Shown piece by piece: positions 1 to 6,622 of a DNA stretch of 14,189 nucleotides. This DNA comes from a bacterium (lineage in GTDB: Bacteria; Bacillota; Bacilli; Lactobacillales; Streptococcaceae), in the NCBI GenBank assembly GCA_905221505.1, contig CAJNDL010000043.1:1-14189 (forward strand). The letters run 5' to 3'. Within the stretch, counting starts at the first letter, position 1. Each line of letters starts with the position of its first letter. The notes under the pieces were generated by a model. That model searched no databases, was not told where the DNA came from, and was given only the letters and a program-made list of their open reading frames with translations. The translations under genes and the position numbers were made by a program.

Positions 1-59
1 CTACCTGTTCGCTCACAATAAGAGAGAACTTTTTTACGAAAATCTATTGAATATGCCAT
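1..59 (-). CDS. IS630-Spn1-type transposase, N-terminal fragment (cut by window edge)
   Basis: Only 19 codons are visible. The translation MAYSIDFRKKVLSYCERTG matches, from memory, the N-terminus of the first transposase ORF of pneumococcal IS630-Spn1 (IS630/Tc1 superfamily), which opens with a helix-turn-helix DNA-binding domain. The start is the ATG at 57-59. There is no Shine-Dalgarno sequence in the 6 bases between this ATG and a consensus -10 box, so the start may be used on a leaderless transcript. Whether the rest is intact cannot be seen; in many pneumococcal copies the gene is split by a frameshift. Confidence 0.8.
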   Translation of the reverse strand, partial: MAYSIDFRKKVLSYCERTG

Positions 60-65
60 AAGAAG

Positions 66-71
66 ATTATA
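66..71 (-). promoter_or_regulatory. Extended -10 promoter of the IS630 transposase
   Basis: The minus strand reads TGGTATAAT, a TGn motif followed by a perfect -10 hexamer at 66-71. No good -35 is seen, as is usual for extended -10 promoters. Only six bases separate the hexamer from the transposase ATG, which puts the expected transcription start at or next to the start codon. Confidence 0.65.
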
Positions 72-94
72 CCACATTCTGTACTGTTTTTGGT

Positions 95-742
95 TCATTT
101 TACTATATTATTGATCACATGCACCGCATAGGAAGGATAAATGCTCTTGGTATAGCGGGTCAAACTAGCAAAGATGATGCCAGATGTTGCAAAGACGAAG
201 ATATCTAACAAACTAGGCAGGCTTGAAAAATGAGGAAGAGCAAATAAAATTGACGGAAGAAGCAAATCAAGGCCAAATCTCGAATGCTTAAAAAAGGCGT
301 GTTGCAGTAATCCTCTATAGATTAGCTCTTCCATCAGTGGAGTCAGAAAAAACAGGGTTACATAGATACCTAGCTCAGCAAAGTTGGTCCCACTATAACC
401 GATCAATACGGCCCAACCTTCAGCAGTTGACTGAACATGTTTAGCTGTCTGAACGTTAAAAGAGATCTGGAACACTACCACTAATACTATCAAAATTGAA
501 TACCAAAGCCATTTTTTTCTTGGAATGCGAAAGAGATAACCATGGCCTGTCTTAACCAGAATCCAAATCATGACTCCGCTAAATAGCAAACTCAAGATAT
601 TTTGAATCCAGACGAAATTGCCAATCTGGGAAGAAAATTGCCAATAATTTTGGACAATAAGCGTCAGCTGAGAAAGGCCAAATACGAAAAACAGGTAAGA
701 GAAGACTGCACTTATTTTGAGTAGAAGCTGATACTTTTTCAT
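95..742 (-). CDS. CPBP (Abi) family intramembrane metalloprotease, 3' end interrupted by an IS
   Basis: A 215-residue polytopic membrane protein. Hydrophobic segments lie at about residues 8-30, 47-64, 78-95, 123-137, 158-170 and 180-195. The CPBP family motifs are present: EExxxR (E138, E139, R143), a histidine at H171 in FALPH, and HxxxN at H208-N211. Family members include prenyl-protein-type proteases and bacteriocin self-immunity proteins; the substrate here is unknown. The start at 742 is chosen over the upstream ATG at 787 because AGGAG lies about 8 bases ahead of it. The protein ends only three residues after the HVINN motif, and those residues (IVK) and the TGA are encoded by the IS630 terminal repeat. 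Family proteins usually continue into a further hydrophobic stretch, so this one is probably slightly truncated. It is transcribed separately from ngtS, which ends in a terminator upstream. Confidence 0.8.
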   Translation of the reverse strand: MKKYQLLLKISAVFSYLFFVFGLSQLTLIVQNYWQFSSQIGNFVWIQNILSLLFSGVMIWILVKTGHGYLFRIPRKKWLWYSILIVLVVVFQISFNVQTAKHVQSTAEGWAVLIGYSGTNFAELGIYVTLFFLTPLMEELIYRGLLQHAFFKHSRFGLDLLLPSILFALPHFSSLPSLLDIFVFATSGIIFASLTRYTKSIYPSYAVHVINNIVK

Positions 743-775
743 TTGAACTCTCCTTTGTAAACTCGGAACATCTCT

Positions 776-781
776 AATATA
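776..781 (-). promoter_or_regulatory. Possible -10 box of the CPBP gene
   Basis: TATATT on the minus strand, about 33 bases upstream of the chosen start. The hexamer 17 bases further upstream (TAAGGA) is a poor -35, so an activator may be required. The direct repeats at 792-840 lie just upstream. Confidence 0.35.
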
Positions 782-791
782 AGCCATAATT

Positions 792-840
792 TCCTAAATC
801 CTTACTCCAAATCCTAAATAGTGCTTAAGATTTCCTAAAT
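792..840 (-). repeat. Three direct repeats ATTTAGGA with about two-helical-turn spacing
   Basis: The minus strand carries ATTTAGGA three times, at 833-840, 812-819 and 792-799, with starts 21 and 20 bases apart. The outer two copies extend to ATTTAGGAAAT. All copies lie on the same DNA face, upstream of the CPBP gene. Direct repeats with this period are typical of activator sites such as those of LytTR-type response regulators. The regulator is not identifiable from the sequence. Confidence 0.5.
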
Positions 841-861
841 GGTTAAATAGTGATAAGGAAA

Positions 862-875
862 CATGGATATCCATG
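862..875. promoter_or_regulatory. Perfect 14-bp palindrome, possible operator
   Basis: CATGGATATCCATG is a perfect inverted repeat with no spacer. It lies between the ngtS terminator and the CPBP promoter region. It could be a dimeric regulator site, or chance. No known consensus is assigned. Confidence 0.25.
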
Positions 876-885
876 CTCTCGTTTC

Positions 886-931
886 AAAAAATCACTGCCT
901 CCCCCAGATAAGCCTGAGGAAAACAGTGATT
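886..931 (-). terminator. Rho-independent terminator of the ngt operon
   Basis: On the minus strand an 8-bp outer stem AATCACTG/CAGTGATT (arms at 924-931 and 890-897) encloses a G/C-rich inner stem CCTCAG/CTGGGG with one G-U pair. A run of six T follows at 886-891. It lies about 44 bases after the ngtS stop and closes the importer transcript. Confidence 0.85.
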
Positions 932-974
932 CAGTTTTTAGGAATTAAGAATGAATACACGAAATCAATTGATC

Positions 975-2456
975 TTATGATTTTTTGTTTTTCAAGAATT
1001 CATCGTATTGTTTTTGCATTTCGTTCAATACTTTATCGTAGGCACCTTCAGATTTCAATTTTTCCATCAATTCTGGAATAGCTTTATCTGGGTCTACAGT
1101 ACCAGTGTTGATAGCTGTATCGAATTGTTGCATTGTGTTAGAGATTGCTGAGATTTCAGATTTCACATTGTCAGTGTTAAAGATGAATCCAAGTGCTGGA
1201 GATTCTTTAGCTTCAGCCAATTGTTTCTTAGAGTCTGCGATTTGTTGGTCTGTAACGTTTTCGTTGATGTAAAGGATCCAGTTGTTACCAGTGTTCCATC
1301 CACCCATGTGAGTGTTTCCTTTGTATCCATCAAGAACGCGAACACGGTTTTCTTTACCTTCAATTTTTTCCCAGTTCTTGCCTTCTGGACCATAAACTAG
1401 ACCGTTCAAGAGTTCTGGGTTAGTGTTCAAGAGGTTCAACACTTCCATTGATTTTTCTTTGTTCTTAGAGTTGTTTGAGATAACAAAGTTAGCAACTTGT
1501 GTTGTTTGGTTTTTCTTGATGAAGTTAGTGATTGGTTTGATTTGGATATCTTTGTTGGCAACACGTGAAAGCAAGCTGTTACCGTAGTCAGCTGGTCCTA
1601 CTGTTTCTTCACGAACGAACCAAGTATCTTGTTGAAGGTCAAATGAAGTATCGCTTGTTGCTACGTCTTTTGGAATGTATCCAGCTTCATAGAATTTGTG
1701 AAGAGTCTTCAAGTGTTCTTTAAAGCGAGGTACTTCGTAGCGGTTTACGATCTTAGTAGTGTCTCCTTCAAGGTCGATAACGAATGGAAGTCCATTTGGA
1801 ACTGGGTAGTCAAAGTTATCAGATGGGATGAAGTTCTTAGTAACCGCAAATGGCACTACATCTGGAGCTTTTTCTTTGATTTGTTTCAAGACTGGTTCAA
1901 GTGTTTCGTATGAAGTTACACCTGAAATATCGATACCGTATTTAGCAAGAAGTGTTCCGTTGAAGGCGAAGTTTTGAGATGATGCAACGTTGGCTGCAAC
2001 TGGAACTGCGTAAATTTTACCGTTAATGCTGTTACCTTTGATGTAAGCTGGGTCAAGTGCCTTGTAAAGATCTTTACCTTCTTTTTTGTACAATTCTGTC
2101 AAGTCAGCGTAAGCACCTTTTTGAGCGTTTACAACATAGTTATCTGCAAAGGCGATATCATAGTTTTCACCAGATGATGTGATAACTGACATTTTCTTAC
2201 CATAGTCACCCCATCCAAGGTATTGGATATCCAATTTAGCACCAACTTTTTCACCGATGATTTTGTTAGCATTTTCTAGCAATTCATCCAAATTATCCGG
2301 TTTGTCACCGATTTGGTACATTTTGATAACAGTCTTATCACCTGAAGCTGAGTCAGCAGCTTTTTTGTTACCTGAAAGGTTTCCACAAGCAGCAAGACCA
2401 GCAGCCAAAGCGACTACACTAGCAGATGCAAAAGCATATTTTTTCCAGTTTTTCAT
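975..2456 (-). CDS. ngtS: N-glycan ABC transporter substrate-binding lipoprotein NgtS
   Basis: A 493-residue solute-binding lipoprotein, recognised from memory as near-identical to pneumococcal NgtS (SP_0092), which binds complex-type N-glycan fragments for import. The N-terminus has a basic start (MKNWKK), a hydrophobic stretch at about 7-20 and a lipobox LAAC with the lipidated cysteine at C24. A low-complexity linker (about 26-40) leads into the two-lobe binding fold, with the early IKMYQIGDKPDN strand typical of CUT1 oligosaccharide binders. The start at 2456 is supported by AAGGAG about 8 bases upstream; the longer frame to 2666 would only translate the BOX repeat. It is the last gene of the operon after ngtP1 and ngtP2, about 210 bases downstream of ngtP2, a gap filled by a small hairpin and a BOX element. 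It is followed by a strong terminator. Confidence 0.93.
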   Translation of the reverse strand: MKNWKKYAFASASVVALAAGLAACGNLSGNKKAADSASGDKTVIKMYQIGDKPDNLDELLENANKIIGEKVGAKLDIQYLGWGDYGKKMSVITSSGENYDIAFADNYVVNAQKGAYADLTELYKKEGKDLYKALDPAYIKGNSINGKIYAVPVAANVASSQNFAFNGTLLAKYGIDISGVTSYETLEPVLKQIKEKAPDVVPFAVTKNFIPSDNFDYPVPNGLPFVIDLEGDTTKIVNRYEVPRFKEHLKTLHKFYEAGYIPKDVATSDTSFDLQQDTWFVREETVGPADYGNSLLSRVANKDIQIKPITNFIKKNQTTQVANFVISNNSKNKEKSMEVLNLLNTNPELLNGLVYGPEGKNWEKIEGKENRVRVLDGYKGNTHMGGWNTGNNWILYINENVTDQQIADSKKQLAEAKESPALGFIFNTDNVKSEISAISNTMQQFDTAINTGTVDPDKAIPELMEKLKSEGAYDKVLNEMQKQYDEFLKNKKS

Positions 2457-2506
2457 GATAAAAACTCCTTTTTTTATTTTTAAACTTATAAACAATGTAA
2501 TGATCT

Positions 2507-2613
2507 TATACTCAATGAAAATCAAAGAGCAAACTAGGAAACTAGCCGCAGGCTGTACTTGAGTACGGCAAGGCGACGTTGACGCGGTTTGAATTTGATT
2601 TTCGAAGAGTATT
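2507..2613 (-). repeat. BOX element (boxA-boxC, no boxB)
   Basis: An imperfect palindromic element of about 107 bp. Its ends pair as ATACTC/GAGTAT, followed by GAAAATC/GATTTTC. The plus strand contains GGCAAGGCGACG, the core of the BOXA1R typing primer, and a boxC-like half with ATACTCAATGAAAATC. Only A- and C-type parts are present. It lies between ngtP2 and ngtS, with the A-to-C order running along the minus strand, and so is transcribed inside the operon mRNA. BOX elements are non-autonomous repeats of mitis-group streptococci and can alter expression of adjacent genes. Confidence 0.88.
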
Positions 2614-2639
2614 AACTTCACACAAGGGAAGTTGGGAAC

Positions 2640-2658
2640 TGAGAAATGTTTTTTCTCA
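2640..2658 (-). other. Small hairpin just after the ngtP2 stop codon
   Basis: TGAGAAA and TTTCTCA form a 7-bp stem with a 5-base loop, 7 bases past the ngtP2 stop. It lacks a T-run and G/C-rich stem, so it is not a convincing terminator. With the BOX element it may act as an mRNA processing or stabilising structure between the permease genes and ngtS. Confidence 0.4.
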
Positions 2659-2665
2659 ACAAGCA

Positions 2666-3589
2666 CTATTCTTTCACACCACCGATAGTCAAACCTTTTA
2701 CAAAGTAGCGTTGGAAGAATGGATATAAAATCGCGATTGGAAGGGTTGCGACCACAACCATGGCCATACGACCTGTTTCTTTCGGTAGAGCAACGCCCAG
2801 TTGACCGGATAGGCCGACTGCTTTGGCGATGTAGTCCATATTTTGTTGGATTTGCATGAGCAAATATTGCAATGGATACAAGTTGTCACTCTTGATATAA
2901 AGAAGGGCGTTGAACCAGTCATTCCAGAAACCAAGAGCTGTTAAGAGCGTGATGGTTGCGATACCTGGTAGTGACAATGGCAAACAGATCTGGAAGAAAA
3001 TTCGGGCTTCACTGGCACCATCGATACGAGCAGATTCTAGAATAGCTTCTGGAATGGTCTTCTTGAAGAAGGAACGCATCAAGACAATATTGAATGGTGA
3101 AAGAAGCATTGGAACAATCAAGGCCCAAACAGTGTCACCAAGCTGAAGTACACGAGTGACCATGATATAACCTGGTACCAAACCAGCGTTGAACAACATA
3201 CTGAGAAGTACGAAGATAGTAAAGAATCTGCGATACTTAAAGGTTGTACGTGAAATGGCGTAAGCATAAGTTGTTGTGATAAAGACATTTGTCAATGTCC
3301 CAACTACGGTTACAAAGACTGAGATGAAGAGGGCTTGTAGGATTTTATCCTTAAACTGTGCCAAGAACTCAAAACCGTCTAAACCAAATTGTGATGGGAA
3401 GAAGCTATACCCATTTTGAAGGATACTCTTTTCATCTGTCACCGAAATAACGATAACGAATACAAAGGGTAGGATACAAGAGAGGGCGATCAAACCAGAA
3501 ATGGTACTAAAGAAGATATCCGCTTTCTTACTGAAGGAGTGAATGCCGACATTATCAATTTTTTCTTTTTTAATTTTCTTTTCTGCCAT
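2666..3589 (-). CDS. ngtP2: N-glycan ABC transporter permease NgtP2
   Basis: A 307-residue inner-membrane permease of the CUT1, MalG-like type, equivalent to pneumococcal SP_0091. After a lysine-rich N-terminus (MAEKKIKKEKID) there are about six hydrophobic segments, the first at roughly residues 25-50. The EAA loop that contacts the ATPase is clear: EAILESARIDGAS followed by FFQICLPLSLPG, around residues 185-215. The protein ends in FVKGLTIGGVKE, a C-terminus common in this permease group. The start at 3589 has AAGGAGG about 6 bases upstream; the longer frame to 3640 would overlap ngtP1. It begins 13 bases after the ngtP1 stop, so the two are co-transcribed and probably coupled. It pairs with NgtP1 to form the membrane channel for glycans delivered by NgtS. 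No ATPase gene is nearby. Confidence 0.9.
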   Translation of the reverse strand: MAEKKIKKEKIDNVGIHSFSKKADIFFSTISGLIALSCILPFVFVIVISVTDEKSILQNGYSFFPSQFGLDGFEFLAQFKDKILQALFISVFVTVVGTLTNVFITTTYAYAISRTTFKYRRFFTIFVLLSMLFNAGLVPGYIMVTRVLQLGDTVWALIVPMLLSPFNIVLMRSFFKKTIPEAILESARIDGASEARIFFQICLPLSLPGIATITLLTALGFWNDWFNALLYIKSDNLYPLQYLLMQIQQNMDYIAKAVGLSGQLGVALPKETGRMAMVVVATLPIAILYPFFQRYFVKGLTIGGVKE

Positions 3590-3602
3590 ATTCTCCTCCT
3601 TT

Positions 3603-4532
3603 CTAGAACAAGGCTGAGTTTGGATCAACTCGTCTTGCAAGTAAGTTCGATAGGATAACCAAAATCAAGCCGACAACTGATTGGTAGAGACCCGCCGCTG
3701 AAGCCATCCCGATATCCGCTGTCTGAGTCAAGCCATTATAAACATATACGTCCAAGACGTTGGTTACGTTATAAAGCTGACCAGCATTGTGGGGGATTTG
3801 GTAGAAGAGACCGAAGTCTGCACGGAAGATATTTCCGACTGCAAGGATGGTCAATACAGTTACCAATGGTGTCAACTGCGGAATGGTTACATTGCGGATC
3901 CGTTGCCACTTGCTAGCCCCATCCACTGTTGCGGCTTCATAGTAGGTTGGATCAATTCCCATGATTGTCGCATAGTACATGACACTGCTATATCCAAAGC
4001 CTTTCCAGATACCTAGGAAAAGTAGGAGATATGGCCAAATACCCAAGTTAGCGTAGAAATTGACTTCCTTCATTCCGATAGATTCTAGGAAATGGTTGAA
4101 CACCCCTTTATCAATGTTTAGGAAGGCATCTGTAAAGAAACTGATGATAACCCAAGACAAGAAGTAAGGGAACAACATGGAAGTTTGGAAGATCTTAACC
4201 ATTCTCTTAGAACGGAGTTCACTGAGGATGATAGCAATCCCTACTGATACAATCAAACCGATAAAGATAAAGCCTAGATTGTAGAGGACAGTATTTCGAG
4301 TGATGATAAAGGCGTCTTTTGAACTAAATAAGAATCTGAAATTATCGAGTCCGACCCATTTACTATTCACGATACTATCTATAAATCCATTACTGGTCAT
4401 GTGGTAGTCTTTGAAGGCAACCACGTTTCCAAATACTGGAATGTAGAAGAATAGAATCAACCAGAGTGCCCCTGGCAAAACCATCAAGAGAAAGATCCAG
4501 TTGTCTCTCAAGGTTTTTGAAAACTTATTCAT
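3603..4532 (-). CDS. ngtP1: N-glycan ABC transporter permease NgtP1
   Basis: A 309-residue inner-membrane permease of the CUT1, LplB/MalF-like type, equivalent to pneumococcal SP_0090 and the first gene of the importer operon. A short cytoplasmic N-terminus (MNKFSKTLRDNW) precedes the first membrane segment (about 13-32) with the characteristic FFYIPVFGNVVAFKDY sequence. Further hydrophobic segments follow. The ATPase-contacting EAA loop YYEAATVDGAS, followed by IPQLTPL, is near residues 200-230. The start at 4532 has GGAGG five bases upstream and is preferred over the ATG at 4562, which lacks a Shine-Dalgarno sequence. Transcription probably starts near 4598 from a promoter overlapped by a cre site, implying CcpA control. 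Confidence 0.9.
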   Translation of the reverse strand: MNKFSKTLRDNWIFLLMVLPGALWLILFFYIPVFGNVVAFKDYHMTSNGFIDSIVNSKWVGLDNFRFLFSSKDAFIITRNTVLYNLGFIFIGLIVSVGIAIILSELRSKRMVKIFQTSMLFPYFLSWVIISFFTDAFLNIDKGVFNHFLESIGMKEVNFYANLGIWPYLLLFLGIWKGFGYSSVMYYATIMGIDPTYYEAATVDGASKWQRIRNVTIPQLTPLVTVLTILAVGNIFRADFGLFYQIPHNAGQLYNVTNVLDVYVYNGLTQTADIGMASAAGLYQSVVGLILVILSNLLARRVDPNSALF

Positions 4533-4585
4533 AATTTCCTCCCTTTTTATTTTGATATCCATCTAAAAATTCCTTTTTAGACTTT

Positions 4586-4599
4586 TGATAACGATTACA
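4586..4599 (-). promoter_or_regulatory. cre site (CcpA binding) at the ngt promoter
   Basis: The minus strand reads TGTAATCGTTATCA, a full match to the cre consensus TGWAANCGNTNWCA. It lies directly downstream of the -10 box, over the predicted transcription start. That position normally gives CcpA-mediated repression when preferred sugars are available. Confidence 0.85.
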
Positions 4600-4604
4600 T
4601 TATT

Positions 4605-4633
4605 AGTATACTCCTATTTGCAGGTTAGGTTAA
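4605..4633 (-). promoter_or_regulatory. Promoter of the ngtP1-ngtP2-ngtS operon
   Basis: -10 box TATACT at 4605-4610. A weak -35 TTAACC lies at 4628-4633 with a 17-base spacer. The expected start is near 4598, about 65 bases ahead of ngtP1. The overlap with a perfect cre site supports the assignment. Confidence 0.6.
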
Positions 4634-4649
4634 ACTACTAATTATAGAA

Positions 4650-4682
4650 AAAACTCCACAAATTATTTTATGTGGAGTACTT
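4650..4682 (-). terminator. Terminator of the gh125-gh38-ROK-gh20C transcript (bidirectional shape)
   Basis: A perfect 8-bp stem ACTCCACA/TGTGGAGT with a 10-base A/T loop, flanked by a T-run on the minus strand and an A-run giving T on the other strand. It lies about 60 bases after gh20C and just before the ngt promoter, so it separates the glycosidase transcript from the importer operon. Confidence 0.8.
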
Positions 4683-4696
4683 TTTTAAGAAAGGGA

Positions 4697-4712
4697 TGTT
4701 TCACGAGAAACA
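4697..4712. promoter_or_regulatory. parS-like ParB binding site
   Basis: TGTTTCACGAGAAACA differs at one position (A for T at base 10) from the bacterial parS consensus TGTTTCACGTGAAACA. It lies in the short non-coding stretch between the gh20C stop and its terminator. parS sites load ParB and SMC near the replication origin. The substitution breaks the central ACGT palindrome, so binding could be weaker; whether it is used is unknown. Confidence 0.45.
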
Positions 4713-4741
4713 CTCTGAGTAAGAGCTCGGTGTTCTTGTTT

Positions 4742-6622
4742 TTAAGTTGTATAAATCGTTGAAGCTGTCGCAATGGTATGCCATTGGTTGGCTGTTGTTG
4801 CTGCGAAGTCCTTGTCTGCGTAGAAGTCAGTAAATGGTAAGATTTCCACTTCTAACTCATCGATGCGGTCAAGCTGACCAGCCAGATAAGCCTCGATGCG
4901 ACTTTCTGCTCGCTTAATGCGTTGCAAGAGTCCGCCCATACGGATGTCAACTGTATCCAAGCCAAAGACCTTGTTTTCTTGCAGCCATTGGTGGCTAAAG
5001 AGGGCATGGAAGTCTTCAATCTCGCTTCTGAGTTTTGGTAATTCTTGTCTGGCGATTTCTTGCAGACTCTCTTTATCACCTTCTTGATAGGCTTTACGAA
5101 TACGCCGTCCCACATCGACTTTGCTACTTAAAATAGCATTCAACTGGGCCTGAGTTTCAAATAGGTAGGCATAGTTGCCAGCTTTTTCTTTAATGTTAGC
5201 AAGCGTCTCAGCAGCCTGAGCGAAGTGCGGTTTGTCCTGTTCAGGTGTCATGTGTCTGTCAAGAATCGGACAGAGAACATCCTGGTAAAAGACATAGCGG
5301 TTAGGATTGATGCCACTAAGATTGCCTGGTAGGTCTGGCAAGAGGTTGGCAAGGTCAATCTGCATAAAATCCTCAACGGATAGACCTGTATTGGTCTGGA
5401 AATGAGCAGACAAACGGTCTAGGTCATTGCGGTAGCTGAGTTCTGCCCAGATTTGCAAACTTGGTAGGACAGAGAATTGGGCTGTTTCCCCACCATTATC
5501 CCCCCAACCTGTCACGATAACTTCTTTGATGTCATTGGCACGACAGGCCTTGTTCGCTTCAAGAGCGATGAGACGGCTGAAATGGTTGTTGGGTGTGAAC
5601 CCAATCCACTTCCAAGCACCTCCTGCAAATGCAAGATCATTGCTAATCTTGTGATGGTTGCGGAAGTTGCGATTGTATTTTTCCTCACTATCCTGATAAT
5701 AATCCCAGTAAACCAAGGTTACACGATCTTTAAGTCGGTCTAGGTAGACACGTGTTTCCTCTGGAATTTCCACGTCACGGTCGTACTGGCCATCTGCTGA
5801 CATGAGTTTAAAGAACATATCGCTCCACATCTGGCAGTGGAAACCATACTTGTCAGCAATATCCAGCACGCGCTCCAAGTGTTGGCACATGAGGAGACTA
5901 CGGTCTACTACACCATTCAAAATCAAGTAACGTCCTAAACCAACCAAGTGGGCTTCGTCCATCCCGATATTGACCTTGCGGGTTTGTAGCTTAGATAGAG
6001 TGGCAAACATGCCATCAATCAGGTCATAAACCTTTTCTTCGCCAATAAGGAGAATGTCCTCCACATCACGGAGCTCCTGCACTTCTTTGACACCCCATTT
6101 GACGAAGGCTGACAAGTGGGCCAAGGTCTGAATGCAGGGCACAAAGGTCATATCAAACTGCTGGGCATAGGATTCGATTTCCTGCAATTCCTCTGCTGAA
6201 TAAGCTCCACGGAAGTAACCAAAGTATGGTTGCCCCTCAATCTGGTAGGTGTCTTCCATGTAAAGCTCAAAGGCTGAGTAGCCCATGAGAGCCAAGACCT
6301 CAATCATCTGCTTGGCAGAAGCCACATTCAGCACTGCATTTCGAGAGCAGTCTGCCATGTAGGCTAAATCTTCATAAGCCGCCTGTTCTTCAATCGCTAC
6401 TTTGTCACCTTCTGCTAGGGATGTTGCCAACAGGGATAAGGCACGATAAAGTTGGTGAGGTTTGCGGTAGGTTAGTTGATAGTGTCCACCCTCACCCTTA
6501 ATAGAGATAGACGCTTGGTCAGATTGGGCGACAGCTACCTCTACATCTGGTAGCGAAATGTGCTTTTTAAGCAACTCTACTGCTTGCTCTTGTTTGGAAC
6601 TAAGTCCTGTAAATCTTACCAT
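4742..6622 (-). CDS. gh20C: Cytoplasmic beta-hexosaminidase, glycoside hydrolase family 20 (GH20C)
   Basis: A 626-residue family 20 enzyme, equivalent to pneumococcal GH20C (SP_2141), an exo-acting beta-hexosaminidase reported to accept both GlcNAc and GalNAc. An N-terminal non-catalytic domain covers about residues 1-80. It is followed by a (beta/alpha)8 barrel starting near [17 protein letters not shown]. The family's catalytic Asp-Glu pair is at D222-E223 in [11 protein letters not shown]: Asp orients the substrate acetamido group, Glu is the acid/base. Helical C-terminal sequence extends from about residue 440. There is no signal peptide, so it acts on imported glycans, unlike surface StrH. 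The start at 6622 has AGGAGG upstream and overlaps the end of the ROK gene by 7 bases, indicating translational coupling. It is the last gene of its transcript, followed by a terminator. Confidence 0.9.
   Translation of the reverse strand: MVRFTGLSSKQEQAVELLKKHISLPDVEVAVAQSDQASISIKGEGGHYQLTYRKPHQLYRALSLLATSLAEGDKVAIEEQAAYEDLAYMADCSRNAVLNVASAKQMIEVLALMGYSAFELYMEDTYQIEGQPYFGYFRGAYSAEELQEIESYAQQFDMTFVPCIQTLAHLSAFVKWGVKEVQELRDVEDILLIGEEKVYDLIDGMFATLSKLQTRKVNIGMDEAHLVGLGRYLILNGVVDRSLLMCQHLERVLDIADKYGFHCQMWSDMFFKLMSADGQYDRDVEIPEETRVYLDRLKDRVTLVYWDYYQDSEEKYNRNFRNHHKISNDLAFAGGAWKWIGFTPNNHFSRLIALEANKACRANDIKEVIVTGWGDNGGETAQFSVLPSLQIWAELSYRNDLDRLSAHFQTNTGLSVEDFMQIDLANLLPDLPGNLSGINPNRYVFYQDVLCPILDRHMTPEQDKPHFAQAAETLANIKEKAGNYAYLFETQAQLNAILSSKVDVGRRIRKAYQEGDKESLQEIARQELPKLRSEIEDFHALFSHQWLQENKVFGLDTVDIRMGGLLQRIKRAESRIEAYLAGQLDRIDELEVEILPFTDFYADKDFAATTANQWHTIATASTIYTT

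Larger units (their letters stand above)
1..107 (-). mobile_element. End of an IS630-Spn1-like insertion sequence (partial)
   Basis: The element runs off the left edge. On the minus strand its outer end reads TATAGTAAAATGAACC, starting at the TA dinucleotide at 106-107. I recall this as the terminal repeat shared by IS630-Spn1 and the pneumococcal RUP repeat, both of which insert at TA. It is followed by a promoter and the start of the transposase gene. The terminal repeat overlaps the last codons of the neighbouring CPBP gene, so the insertion lies inside or at the very end of that gene. The far end and the second TA copy are outside the window. Confidence 0.75.

Noticed and set aside
863..1081. 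Plus-strand open frame of 72 codons
   Set aside because: It runs through the ngtS terminator and antisense to the ngtS 3' end, has no ribosome binding site, and resembles no known protein.
2257..2562. Plus-strand open frame of 101 codons across the ngtS start and BOX
   Set aside because: Antisense to the ngtS signal peptide, and its end lies within the BOX repeat. Best explained as a shadow frame.
2507..2613. Considered as a RUP repeat because of its 107-bp length
   Set aside because: It contains the BOXA1R core and the boxA/boxC ends. It lacks the RUP terminal sequence TATAGTAAAATGAA that is seen at the IS630 end.
2457..2666. 70-residue N-terminal extension of ngtS in the open frame up to 2666
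   Set aside because: It translates the BOX repeat and intergenic DNA. The ATG at 2456 has a Shine-Dalgarno sequence and begins a proper lipoprotein signal peptide.
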